Shown here: one piece after another, positions 53,021 to 60,508 of the stretch
How the letters are laid out: each line of letters begins with the position of its first letter
How positions within the stretch are numbered: position 1 is the stretch's first letter
Source of the DNA: Chitinophagaceae bacterium
GTDB taxonomy: Bacteria > Bacteroidota > Bacteroidia > Chitinophagales > Chitinophagaceae
Direction: 5' to 3'
DNA length: 64,000 nucleotides
NCBI GenBank assembly: GCA_016786845.1
Contig: JAEUVB010000023.1
Location: 248,001-312,000 of the forward strand
Notes under the pieces: generated by a model
Seen by the model: the letters and a program-made list of their open reading frames with translations, nothing else
The model's database searches: none
What the model was told of the DNA's origin: nothing
Made by a program: the position numbers and the translations under genes

Positions 53021-53941
53021 CTACAGGGCATTTTCTTTATACCGTATATTTTTAAAATATTGCACCGCTTCATCTAATGACCTTTTCTTTAAAAAGACCG
53101 CTATTCCTGCGGTTAATGAGCTCAATGGGGAAAGAATAAACACGCCGACAAATAACAAGCGTTTAAATAAATTCACCCTGCCCTTTCTTGCAGGATCACC
53201 TCTTTTGCCCTTTTCAAGAATAAATAAGGAGAATTTTCTGAAATTCGTAATCGCCCTTTTCTCCAAAATGACCAATGCAGGACTCATTTCAACAGCGTTT
53301 GCAGACAATAAAGTTGTATGAAGCTCATTCAATCTGCCTTGTTGCAGTGCATCGAATAATATAGGACCAAAACGAGATCCTGCATCTATGTCCTTCTGTT
53401 GCACGCCCGCTTCTGGCATCCTTTTAGTGGCTTCCTTTCGTCCGGTAAAGGTCCAGCGGATAATGGTCAACACAGAAGTCAAATTTGGATTGCGATCGAA
53501 AAACACAATATTTCCAACCAACTCCGCCTTTAATCCGATCAATAATTTTTTGACCGACTCCTGTGCATTTAACCACATATTGCGAGAGCCTATAACTGTA
53601 ATCACTTTTTTCCCTTTCAAAAAATCGGCTTGCGAACTCCTTAAAAAACTATTAAAGGGTATAGAGGGCGACAAAAACCAGGGTTGATATCCTAATATCA
53701 CTAAGTCGTATGACTTATTCGGAATATGAAGCGGCTCTATGGGTTCACTGATTTGTTGCACACTCTCGGGCATGCAATCAAAAAATGTAGCCGATTGCCA
53801 TGGAAATGGGAAAGGATTAACCGGTTTTATTTCACAATAATCAATTTCTGCCAGCTGCGCAATTCCGCTCAACATAGAATCCAGAATTTGCTTGAGTTGC
53901 CCTGTTTGTGTATAATACAGAACTAATATCTTGGGTTTCAT
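53021..53941 (-). CDS. darA: DarA-like dialkylresorcinol condensing enzyme
   Basis: The 306-residue protein opens with a flavodoxin-like segment, KILVLYYTQTGQLKQILDSM. PVNPFPFPWQSATFFDCMPES follows near 40-60, a stretch I recall from proteins annotated dialkylrecorsinol condensing enzyme. Other parts are LVILGYQPWFLSPSIPFNSF and VITVIGSRNMWLNAQESVKK. The C-terminal 60 residues contain a hydrophobic helix pair, suggesting membrane attachment. DarA condenses two acyl chains into the cyclohexanedione precursor of dialkylresorcinols. It leads a minus-strand cluster with darB and FkbM. A perfect inverted repeat lies upstream, between darA and the divergent eno. Confidence 0.85.
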   Translation of the reverse strand: MKPKILVLYYTQTGQLKQILDSMLSGIAQLAEIDYCEIKPVNPFPFPWQSATFFDCMPESVQQISEPIEPLHIPNKSYDLVILGYQPWFLSPSIPFNSFLRSSQADFLKGKKVITVIGSRNMWLNAQESVKKLLIGLKAELVGNIVFFDRNPNLTSVLTIIRWTFTGRKEATKRMPEAGVQQKDIDAGSRFGPILFDALQQGRLNELHTTLLSANAVEMSPALVILEKRAITNFRKFSLFILEKGKRGDPARKGRVNLFKRLLFVGVFILSPLSSLTAGIAVFLKKRSLDEAVQYFKNIRYKENAL

Positions 53942-53974
53942 TGAAACAAAGAAAGGGAAATATATTGATACATA

Positions 53975-54005
53975 CTTGAATTTCTAATCGCTTTTGAAAT
54001 TCAAG
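53975..54005. promoter_or_regulatory. Perfect 10-bp inverted repeat between darA and eno (candidate operator)
   Basis: CTTGAATTTC and GAAATTCAAG are exact complements separated by 11 bp. The element lies 34-64 bp upstream of the darA start and about 97 bp upstream of eno. The near two-turn spacing of the arms suits a dimeric regulator; a transcript hairpin is the alternative. Confidence 0.45.
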
Positions 54006-54074
54006 CTCAAATGTGAATGGCTATAAAAAACGGTTAAAGTCCGGCCCTGACTTTTAATAAAGGGCTGTAACTTT

Positions 54075-54082
54075 TACTTTTG
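54075..54082 (+). promoter_or_regulatory. -7 promoter box of eno
   Basis: TACTTTTG followed by CG, as at fbp, 19 nt before the ATG at 54102. The -33 region is not clear. A small GCCCT/AGGGC stem precedes it. Confidence 0.55.
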
Positions 54083-54101
54083 CGATCTAAATTTTTTTCA
54101 A

Positions 54102-55391
54102 ATGAGTTTTATCACACATGTACATGCAAGACAAATTTTAGATTCCAGAGGGAATCCTACGGTAGAAGCCGAAGTATTTACTGATGAAGGGGCCATGGGC
54201 CGCGCTGCTGTTCCTTCCGGAGCCAGTACAGGCATCCATGAAGCAGCGGAATTGCGTGATGGTGATAAAAAACAATATTTAGGGAAAGGAGTATTGAAAG
54301 CGGTCAAGAATGTAAAAACGACTATTTGTGATGCATTGACGGGCGTAGATATTTTTGATCAACAATCCATTGATCAAATCATGTTGTCTTTAGACAAAAC
54401 AGCGAATAAAAGCAAACTCGGTGCAAATGCCATCCTCGCGGTCAGTTTGGCCGCAGCGAAGGCAGGCGCTGAAGAATCCGGCATGAGCTTATACCGCTAT
54501 ATCGGTGGTACCAATGCCAAGACTTTACCTGTACCGATGATGAACATCTTGAACGGTGGTGCACATGCGGATAATAAAATCGATTTTCAGGAATTCATGG
54601 TGATGCCTGTCGGAGCCAAGAGTTTCAGCGAAGGTCTGCGTTGGGGAACTGAAATTTTCCATTCCTTAAAAACGGTATTGAAGAAAAAAGGATACTCTAC
54701 CAATGTTGGTGATGAAGGTGGTTTTGCACCGAATATTCAAAGCAATGAAGAAGCGATCGAAACGGTATTGACCGCCATTGATGCAGCCGGATACAAAACA
54801 GGATCTCAAATCGTGATCGCTATGGACGCTGCAAACAGTGAGCTTTGGGATGAAAAGAGCAAGAGCTATATATTCAAGAAATCATCCGGCAAGAAAATGA
54901 AGAGTGAAGACCTCGTAAAATTCTGGGTCAACTGGTGTAAACAATATCCGATTGTATCGATTGAAGATGGTTTGGCTGAAGACGATTGGCGCGGATGGAA
55001 AATGTTGACCGAAGCCATTGGCAGCAAAGTCCAATTGGTGGGTGATGATTTGTTTGTAACCAATGTCAACCGTTTGGAAAAAGGGATTAAAGAAAATGTG
55101 GCCAATGCCCTCCTCGTGAAAGTCAATCAAATTGGTAGTCTCAGTGAAACCATCAACGCCGTCACCATGGCCCAACATGCAGGTTACAATACCATTATGA
55201 GTCACCGTAGTGGAGAAACAGAAGACACTACAATTGCAGACTTAGCTGTAGCATTGAATTGCGGACAAATCAAAACCGGCTCAGCATCCCGCAGCGACCG
55301 TATGGCTAAATACAATCAATTGATTCGTATTGAAGAAGAATTGGGCGCTAATGCCGTTTATCTTGGAAAAAATTTGAAATTCGGTAAATAA
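54102..55391 (+). CDS. eno: Enolase
   Basis: The 429-residue enzyme converts 2-phosphoglycerate to phosphoenolpyruvate in glycolysis. Signatures are ARQILDSRGNPTVEAEV at the N terminus, GASTGIHEA, NILNGGAHADNKIDFQEFM, NVGDEGGFAPN, SIEDGLAEDDW, LVGDDLFVTN and MSHRSGETED, with the expected Glu, Asp and Lys residues in place. Length is normal. It stands alone with its own -7 box and a strong terminator. The divergent neighbour is darA. Confidence 0.98.
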   Translation: MSFITHVHARQILDSRGNPTVEAEVFTDEGAMGRAAVPSGASTGIHEAAELRDGDKKQYLGKGVLKAVKNVKTTICDALTGVDIFDQQSIDQIMLSLDKTANKSKLGANAILAVSLAAAKAGAEESGMSLYRYIGGTNAKTLPVPMMNILNGGAHADNKIDFQEFMVMPVGAKSFSEGLRWGTEIFHSLKTVLKKKGYSTNVGDEGGFAPNIQSNEEAIETVLTAIDAAGYKTGSQIVIAMDAANSELWDEKSKSYIFKKSSGKKMKSEDLVKFWVNWCKQYPIVSIEDGLAEDDWRGWKMLTEAIGSKVQLVGDDLFVTNVNRLEKGIKENVANALLVKVNQIGSLSETINAVTMAQHAGYNTIMSHRSGETEDTTIADLAVALNCGQIKTGSASRSDRMAKYNQLIRIEEELGANAVYLGKNLKFGK

Positions 55392-55411
55392 ACCGGAATA
55401 AAGAATGATTC

Positions 55412-55442
55412 AAAAAGGCTGTCGAAAGATGGCCTTTTTTTT
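55412..55442 (+). terminator. Terminator of eno
   Basis: AAAAAGGCTGTC and GATGGCCTTTTT pair over 12 bp (two G-T wobbles) around a GAAA tetraloop. A T-run follows. It begins 21 nt after the stop. Confidence 0.92.
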
Positions 55443-55517
55443 AACTGCCATTTTAGTGTTCAAATGAATTTGTCATGATCAATTTCTTGCACTGGGCAGA
55501 ATTATCAAATTCATGAA

Positions 55518-55525
55518 TATCTTTA
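55518..55525 (+). promoter_or_regulatory. Near-consensus -7 box of amn
   Basis: TATCTTTA differs from TAnnTTTG only at the last base. It lies 17 nt before the ATG at 55543 and after the earlier in-frame ATG at 55513, so it favours the later start. Confidence 0.35.
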
Positions 55526-55542
55526 ACCCAACAAACTGGACC

Positions 55543-56313
55543 ATGAAGACCAAACAAGAAATCGTCAGCAATTGGCTGCCACGCTATACCGGAGAATCAC
55601 TCGAAAATTTTGGACAATATATCTTATTGACCAATTTTTCAAACTACGTGAACTTGTTCGCAAAGAAACACCGTTGCAAAGTGGTCGGCCGCGACAAACC
55701 CATGCAGTGTGCCACTGCCGATGGCATCACGATCATCAATTTCGGCATGGGCTCGGCATCAGCCGCTACGGTAATGGATTTGCTGAGTGCCATTAGTCCC
55801 AAGGCTTTACTATTTCTGGGTAAGTGCGGCGGATTGAAAAAAAAGAATAAAGTCGGTGATCTCATTCTACCCATTGCCGCCATACGGGGTGAAGGAACCA
55901 GCAATGATTACTTTCCACCGGAAGTCCCTGCCCTGCCCTCCTTCATGTTACAAAAGGCTATCTCCACGACGATCAGGGATCAAGGTCATGATTATTGGAC
56001 CGGCACTTGCTACACCACCAATCGCAGGGTTTGGGAACATGACAATGCCTTTAAAACTTATTTGAAAAATATTCGTGCCATGGCCATTGATATGGAAACC
56101 GCAACCATATTTTCTACCGGTTTTTACAATCGCATACCGACCGGTGCCTTATTGCTGGTGAGTGATCAACCCATGGTACCCGAAGGCGTTAAAACCGCCG
56201 AAAGCGATAAAAGCGTGACATCGCAATTCGTAGACCGCCACTTGCATATTGGTATCGAATCGCTCAAACAATTGATCAATAATGGTCATACCGTAAAACA
56301 TCTGAAATTTTAG
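55543..56313 (+). CDS. amn: AMP nucleosidase (short Bacteroidota form)
   Basis: This protein of about 256 residues begins MKTKQEIVSNWLPRYTGESL, as in other Bacteroidota AMP nucleosidases. It consists of the phosphorylase-fold domain only, without the N-terminal regulatory half of E. coli Amn. Motifs are INFGMGSASAATVMDLLSAI, FLGKCGGLKKK, GEGTSNDYFPPEVPALPS and AIDMETATIFSTG (the purine-site Glu). It splits AMP into adenine and ribose 5-phosphate. An ATG 10 codons upstream is in frame, but a -7-like box lies between the two. Repeat C begins 34 bp after the stop. Confidence 0.9.
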   Translation: MKTKQEIVSNWLPRYTGESLENFGQYILLTNFSNYVNLFAKKHRCKVVGRDKPMQCATADGITIINFGMGSASAATVMDLLSAISPKALLFLGKCGGLKKKNKVGDLILPIAAIRGEGTSNDYFPPEVPALPSFMLQKAISTTIRDQGHDYWTGTCYTTNRRVWEHDNAFKTYLKNIRAMAIDMETATIFSTGFYNRIPTGALLLVSDQPMVPEGVKTAESDKSVTSQFVDRHLHIGIESLKQLINNGHTVKHLKF

Positions 56314-56347
56314 TCTGAGGATTTCTTTACCCGATGAATAATGATTA

Positions 56348-56428
56348 GGGCGGCGAACACGCTTTCCGTTCCAAGCTCCATAGCGCCAGAGCGCAGCTAT
56401 GGAGGCTTTCCACTACAATCGTTGCCGC
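56348..56428 (+). repeat. Structured interspersed repeat, copy C
   Basis: GGGCGGC, then ACACGCTTTCCGTTCCAAG, then a perfect 9-bp hairpin (CTCCATAGC / GCTATGGAG, 56376-56404), then GGCTTTCCACTACAATCGTTGCCGC. It is the same subfamily as copy A (11356), with a different hairpin sequence. It sits between the convergent amn and LD-carboxypeptidase genes, 34 nt after the amn stop. Confidence 0.75.
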
Positions 56429-56471
56429 AAATACACGACACTTCAACAGTATCACGTTTATTTCAAATTCA

Positions 56472-57395
56472 TTACACTTCCTTCAGTATAACACCGGAAT
56501 CATTCACATGAAATTGATATTCCACACCCAACTTCAAGGCCCAATTTTCCGCCTGATGACCAACCGGAAATCCAAAACAAACCGGATAATCAAAGTCACG
56601 TACTTTCTCCCAAACGATTTCATACTCACTCATCCCAAATGGGATTTCGTTGTCTAGAGTATCTGTAAATCCACCGACGATCAAGCCTGCCAGGTGCGAT
56701 AATTTCCCGGCGCGTAACAGCTGCCACATCATGCGATCGATATTGTATTTATATTCACCGATATCTTCAATCACCAGTATTTTATTTTGAGTATCCAGGT
56801 CATCCGGAGTGCCTGTCAAATCACTCAATAAAGCCAGATTACCGCCCACTAAAATCCCCTTAGCTTCTCCTGTTCGATTCATGAAATGGGGTGCTATGCC
56901 ATATTCAATCGGCTGTCCACTCAACACATCCAAAATCGATTGCGTAGAAACAGGATCGGCATCTTTTGCCAAATAGCCCCCGCTCATATGGGCATGTATA
57001 CTGGGGATGCCATAAAGTGTATGTAAATGGGAATGCACACAGGTGATGTCACTGTACCCCAATAACCATTTTGGCTGACGTTGAAATTTGGAAAAATCTA
57101 TCCGATCTATGATGCGCACCACGCCATAACCACCCCGACCAAACAAAATCGCATCGATCTGATCATCATCGAGCATTCTTTGAAATTCATCGGCTCGCTC
57201 ATCATCGCTGGCTGAAAATTTATAATGGCTACTGCCCACTGTAGCGCCGCATTCCACCTCAAACCCCCAGGCTTTCAATTGATGGATCATCGGCTCAACA
57301 TCTTGCACCGACAATGCACCTGCAGGACAAGTAATACCAATTCGATGACCCGGTTTTAAATACGGAGGAAGGATAGACTGCTTATTCGTTGCCAT
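56472..57395 (-). CDS. ldcA: S66-family LD-carboxypeptidase (LdcA/MccF-like)
   Basis: The 307-residue cytoplasmic serine peptidase has the nucleophile Ser in LLGYSDITCVHSHLH, preceded by the oxyanion region LFGRGGYGVVRIID. The later Glu and His of the triad fit VIEDIGEYKYNIDRM and FPVGHQAENW. LdcA trims the terminal D-Ala from tetrapeptides during peptidoglycan recycling; MccF relatives cleave microcin C. The peptidoglycan role is more likely here, and the window also encodes a NamZ muramidase. It is divergent from the small membrane protein and metG, with overlapping promoters between them. Confidence 0.88.
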   Translation of the reverse strand: MATNKQSILPPYLKPGHRIGITCPAGALSVQDVEPMIHQLKAWGFEVECGATVGSSHYKFSASDDERADEFQRMLDDDQIDAILFGRGGYGVVRIIDRIDFSKFQRQPKWLLGYSDITCVHSHLHTLYGIPSIHAHMSGGYLAKDADPVSTQSILDVLSGQPIEYGIAPHFMNRTGEAKGILVGGNLALLSDLTGTPDDLDTQNKILVIEDIGEYKYNIDRMMWQLLRAGKLSHLAGLIVGGFTDTLDNEIPFGMSEYEIVWEKVRDFDYPVCFGFPVGHQAENWALKLGVEYQFHVNDSGVILKEV

Positions 57396-57399
57396 TGAT

Positions 57400-57417
57400 T
57401 AACTTTGCCCAAATATA
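57400..57417. promoter_or_regulatory. Interleaved divergent -7 boxes (ldcA leftward, metG operon rightward)
   Basis: TAACTTTG on the plus strand (57400-57407) is followed after 2 bp by TATATTTG on the minus strand (57410-57417). Both match TAnnTTTG, and each is at a sensible distance from its start codon (57449 and 57395). Confidence 0.5.
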
Positions 57418-57448
57418 AAACAGGGTTTCCCTATAAACATCATTCAAC

Positions 57449-57655
57449 ATGGAACAACCTCGCACACAACCTGCCTGGACACGCAATATTGGTATATTTA
57501 CCGGACTTTTACTGGCCATTATTGGCGGGGGCGCTCTCATCTTTAAAGCATCGGTCAATAAAACCTTGGCCATTTTTATGTTGGTCTATGGTCTTTTCCG
57601 AATGGGTTTTTCATTGTATCAAATGAAAAAACAAAAGCAACAAACAACAGAATAA
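57449..57655 (+). CDS. Small two-helix membrane protein upstream of metG
   Basis: The 68-residue protein has a polar N terminus and two predicted membrane helices (about 13-32 IGIFTGLLLAIIGGGALIF and 38-56 TLAIFMLVYGLFRMGFSLY). It ends in a short basic, Gln-rich tail. I know no function. It is supported as a real gene by its promoter position, the hydrophobic pattern and a 19-bp spacing to metG on the same strand. No strong Shine-Dalgarno is visible, as is usual here. Confidence 0.65.
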   Translation: MEQPRTQPAWTRNIGIFTGLLLAIIGGGALIFKASVNKTLAIFMLVYGLFRMGFSLYQMKKQKQQTTE

Positions 57656-57674
57656 TTTACGACATACATTCAAA

Positions 57675-59732
57675 ATGAAAGATTTTAAGCGACATTTAGT
57701 GACCGCAGCATTGCCTTATGCCAATGGTCCTGTACATATTGGTCACCTGGCCGGCAATTTCTTACCGGCAGATATCTATTCTCGCTATCTGCGTGCGCAG
57801 AAAAAAGATGTAAAATTTATTTGCGGCACCGATGAACATGGAGTACCCATCACGATACGCGCCATGAAGGAAGGTGTAACGCCGCAGGAAATTGTAGACC
57901 GATATCATGCCATCATCAGCGAAAGCCTTGAGACCATGGGCATATCGTTTGACATATTTTCAAGAACTTCCAAACCTATACATCACGAAACATCTCAAGC
58001 CTTTTTTAAGACCCTCTATGAAAATGGACTTTTTGAAGAAAAGGAAACAGAGCAATATTTTGATGAAGAAAAACAGACTTTTCTGGCCGACCGATATATC
58101 ACGGGCACTTGCCCTAAATGCGGGAACGAAAATGCTTATGGCGACCAATGCGAAAAATGTGGCTCCACGTTAAGTCCTGATGAACTGATACACCCGAAAA
58201 GCACTTTAAGTGATTCTGTACCGGTCAAAAGAAAAACAAAACATTGGTATCTTCCATTACAGAACTATGAATCCTGGCTTAAACAATGGATCGTGGAAGA
58301 TCATCAAGAATGGAAAAATAATGTGTATGGCCAATGTAAAAGCTGGCTCGATAATGGTCTGCAACCTCGCGCCATGACCCGCGACAGCAATTGGGGTGTA
58401 AAAGTACCTTTACCGGATGCTGAAGGCAAGGTACTCTATGTATGGTTTGATGCCCCCATCGGTTATATTTCAGCCACCAAAGAATTGACTCCTCAGTGGA
58501 GCGATTATTGGTGTAAGGAAGATACGCAACTCGTCCATTTTTTGGGCAAGGACAATATCGTCTTTCATTGTATCATTTTCCCGGCCATGCTTAAAGCCCA
58601 TGGCGGATTTGTTTTACCCGACAATGTACCCGCGAATGAGTTCCTGAATATTGAAGGAGAAAAAGTCAGTACCAGTCGCAATTGGGCCGTATGGGTCGAT
58701 GAATATCTCAAAGATTTTCCGGACATGCAGGATGCATTGCGATATGTACTAACGGCCAATGCCCCCGAAACAAAGGACAATGATTTTACGTGGAAAGATT
58801 TTCAAGACAGAAATAACAATGAGCTCGTTTCCATACTCGGCAATTTTGTCAATCGTGCGCTGGTATTGATGCATAAACTTTGCAATGGTAAGGTTCCACC
58901 TTTTCATGCCGATATCAAGGATGAACAAGATGATGCATTGTATGAAAAAATAGTCGGAACCAAATTGCTGCTGCAACAAAGTATTGAGCATTATCGATTC
59001 AGAGAAGCCTTGTTTACTGTCATTGATCTGGCCCGCGAAGGCAATAAATATCTTCAGGAAAAAGAACCCTGGAAGAAAGCCGGACAACAGGAAGCCATAG
59101 ACAATTGCATTCATATGTGTTTGCAACTAAGTGCCAACCTGGCCATCTACATGAATCCATTCTTGCCCTTCACCGCAAATAAATTATGCAAATTGATGAA
59201 GGTGGTACCACGCATGCTGGATTGGGAAAATGGCGGCAGTTTAAAATTATTGAATACCGGATATCCCTTGAATCCTCCTGAATTATTGTTTCGAAAAATC
59301 GAAGATGAAGAAATTCAAATTCAAATTGACAAACTCCATCAAAATGCGAAACAGAAGAGCGAAGAGCCGGCAGCGGTCTCCGCTTATATTCAACCGCCCA
59401 TTAAACCGGAAATTCAATTTGAGGACTTTGATAAAATAGACTTGCGAACCGGCACCATTACCTCTGCAGAAAAAGTAGCAAAGGCTGATAAGCTCCTTAA
59501 GTTGACGATTGATTTGGGATTTGAACAACGCACTGTGGTCAGTGGTATTGCTTTACATTATACACCCGAGGATGTCATTGGCATGCAGGTGACCTTGGTC
59601 GCCAATTTAGCTCCACGTAAAATGAGAGGCATTGAAAGTAATGGGATGATTTTGATGAGTGAAGATGCTGCGGGCAAATTAATTTTTGTACACCCACAAA
59701 CAAATGCTGCCAATGGTGCAAACGTAAAATAA
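57675..59732 (+). CDS. metG: Methionyl-tRNA synthetase
   Basis: The 685-residue class I synthetase has its HIGH motif in GPVHIGHLAGN (about 17-27) and the zinc-finger insert CPKCGNENAYGDQCEKCG (about 145-163). The KMSKS loop is in the variant form KVSTSRN (about 335). A C-terminal EMAP/Trbp-like tRNA-binding domain runs from about 580 (FDKIDLRTGTITSAEKV) to 685, so this is the long dimerising form. It charges tRNA-Met. The stop codon shares an A with an ATG of the following frame. Confidence 0.97.
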   Translation: MKDFKRHLVTAALPYANGPVHIGHLAGNFLPADIYSRYLRAQKKDVKFICGTDEHGVPITIRAMKEGVTPQEIVDRYHAIISESLETMGISFDIFSRTSKPIHHETSQAFFKTLYENGLFEEKETEQYFDEEKQTFLADRYITGTCPKCGNENAYGDQCEKCGSTLSPDELIHPKSTLSDSVPVKRKTKHWYLPLQNYESWLKQWIVEDHQEWKNNVYGQCKSWLDNGLQPRAMTRDSNWGVKVPLPDAEGKVLYVWFDAPIGYISATKELTPQWSDYWCKEDTQLVHFLGKDNIVFHCIIFPAMLKAHGGFVLPDNVPANEFLNIEGEKVSTSRNWAVWVDEYLKDFPDMQDALRYVLTANAPETKDNDFTWKDFQDRNNNELVSILGNFVNRALVLMHKLCNGKVPPFHADIKDEQDDALYEKIVGTKLLLQQSIEHYRFREALFTVIDLAREGNKYLQEKEPWKKAGQQEAIDNCIHMCLQLSANLAIYMNPFLPFTANKLCKLMKVVPRMLDWENGGSLKLLNTGYPLNPPELLFRKIEDEEIQIQIDKLHQNAKQKSEEPAAVSAYIQPPIKPEIQFEDFDKIDLRTGTITSAEKVAKADKLLKLTIDLGFEQRTVVSGIALHYTPEDVIGMQVTLVANLAPRKMRGIESNGMILMSEDAAGKLIFVHPQTNAANGANVK

Positions 59733-59791
59733 TGATGCAAATTCGACTGACCATCCAACCAATAATGAATTCAGCGTTCCGTTTAATGCCT

Positions 59792-60472
59792 ATGAAAAAG
59801 ATGATTATTTTGACGATTTGCCTGATGATTGGGACCATAAACGTAACCCGGGCGCAGGTCACACACGGTATCAGTTTTAGAGTGGGCATTAATAATTCAT
59901 TATATAAAACACCCCTCCCGAATGAAAAGAATTTTGGATCATACTTTCTGCCCAGCTTCTCCATTCATTATTCAAAATTCAGCGATAATTTATTTTGGGG
60001 TGGCGTCGGACTTGGCGTAACACCCAGATTAATTCCTTTTTATGAATACCAAACCGGCCAAAAAATCGGAGCCAGCAGCCCGGAATTTTGGCTTCAGGTG
60101 CGTACAGGATTTAAAATCGAAAGAAGCTTCAGTACTCACCTGCCCTACCTTGGTTTGAATATTAGCCGATTTGCTGCATTTGAATCCTGGACTAAAAATG
60201 GACAGAATACCACGATTTATACTGCACCGGATTCTTTATTTAAATCACAAGCATTTCACCCTTCATTAGAAATTGGAACGAGCCTGCTTAATTCTACATT
60301 CAGAGAAGATAAAAGAAATGTATTCATCCATTTTGCGGTTCGATACTATCCTATGAAAATGTTTAAGGAATCTATTCCCATTGAATATGAACCCGGGAAT
60401 TTTGTGAACATTCAATACAACTTAATGGAGATTATTATATCGGCCGGGATACAAAGAAATGTTCATCGTTAA
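59792..60472 (+). CDS. Hypothetical outer-membrane beta-barrel protein
   Basis: I start at 59792, where MKKMIILTICLMIGTINV begins a signal peptide ending near TRAQ. An ATG at 59732 overlapping the metG stop is also in frame but adds 20 polar residues. The mature part (about 200 residues) has repeated amphipathic strands with aromatic ends (FSIHYSKFSDNLFWGGVGLG, FIHFAVRYYPMKMFK), typical of small porin-like barrels in Bacteroidota. I know no function. It follows metG on the same strand. Confidence 0.65.
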   Translation: MKKMIILTICLMIGTINVTRAQVTHGISFRVGINNSLYKTPLPNEKNFGSYFLPSFSIHYSKFSDNLFWGGVGLGVTPRLIPFYEYQTGQKIGASSPEFWLQVRTGFKIERSFSTHLPYLGLNISRFAAFESWTKNGQNTTIYTAPDSLFKSQAFHPSLEIGTSLLNSTFREDKRNVFIHFAVRYYPMKMFKESIPIEYEPGNFVNIQYNLMEIIISAGIQRNVHR

Positions 60473-60508
60473 ATGTTGTGTTCACAACTAGAAACTAAAA
60501 ATTAAACA

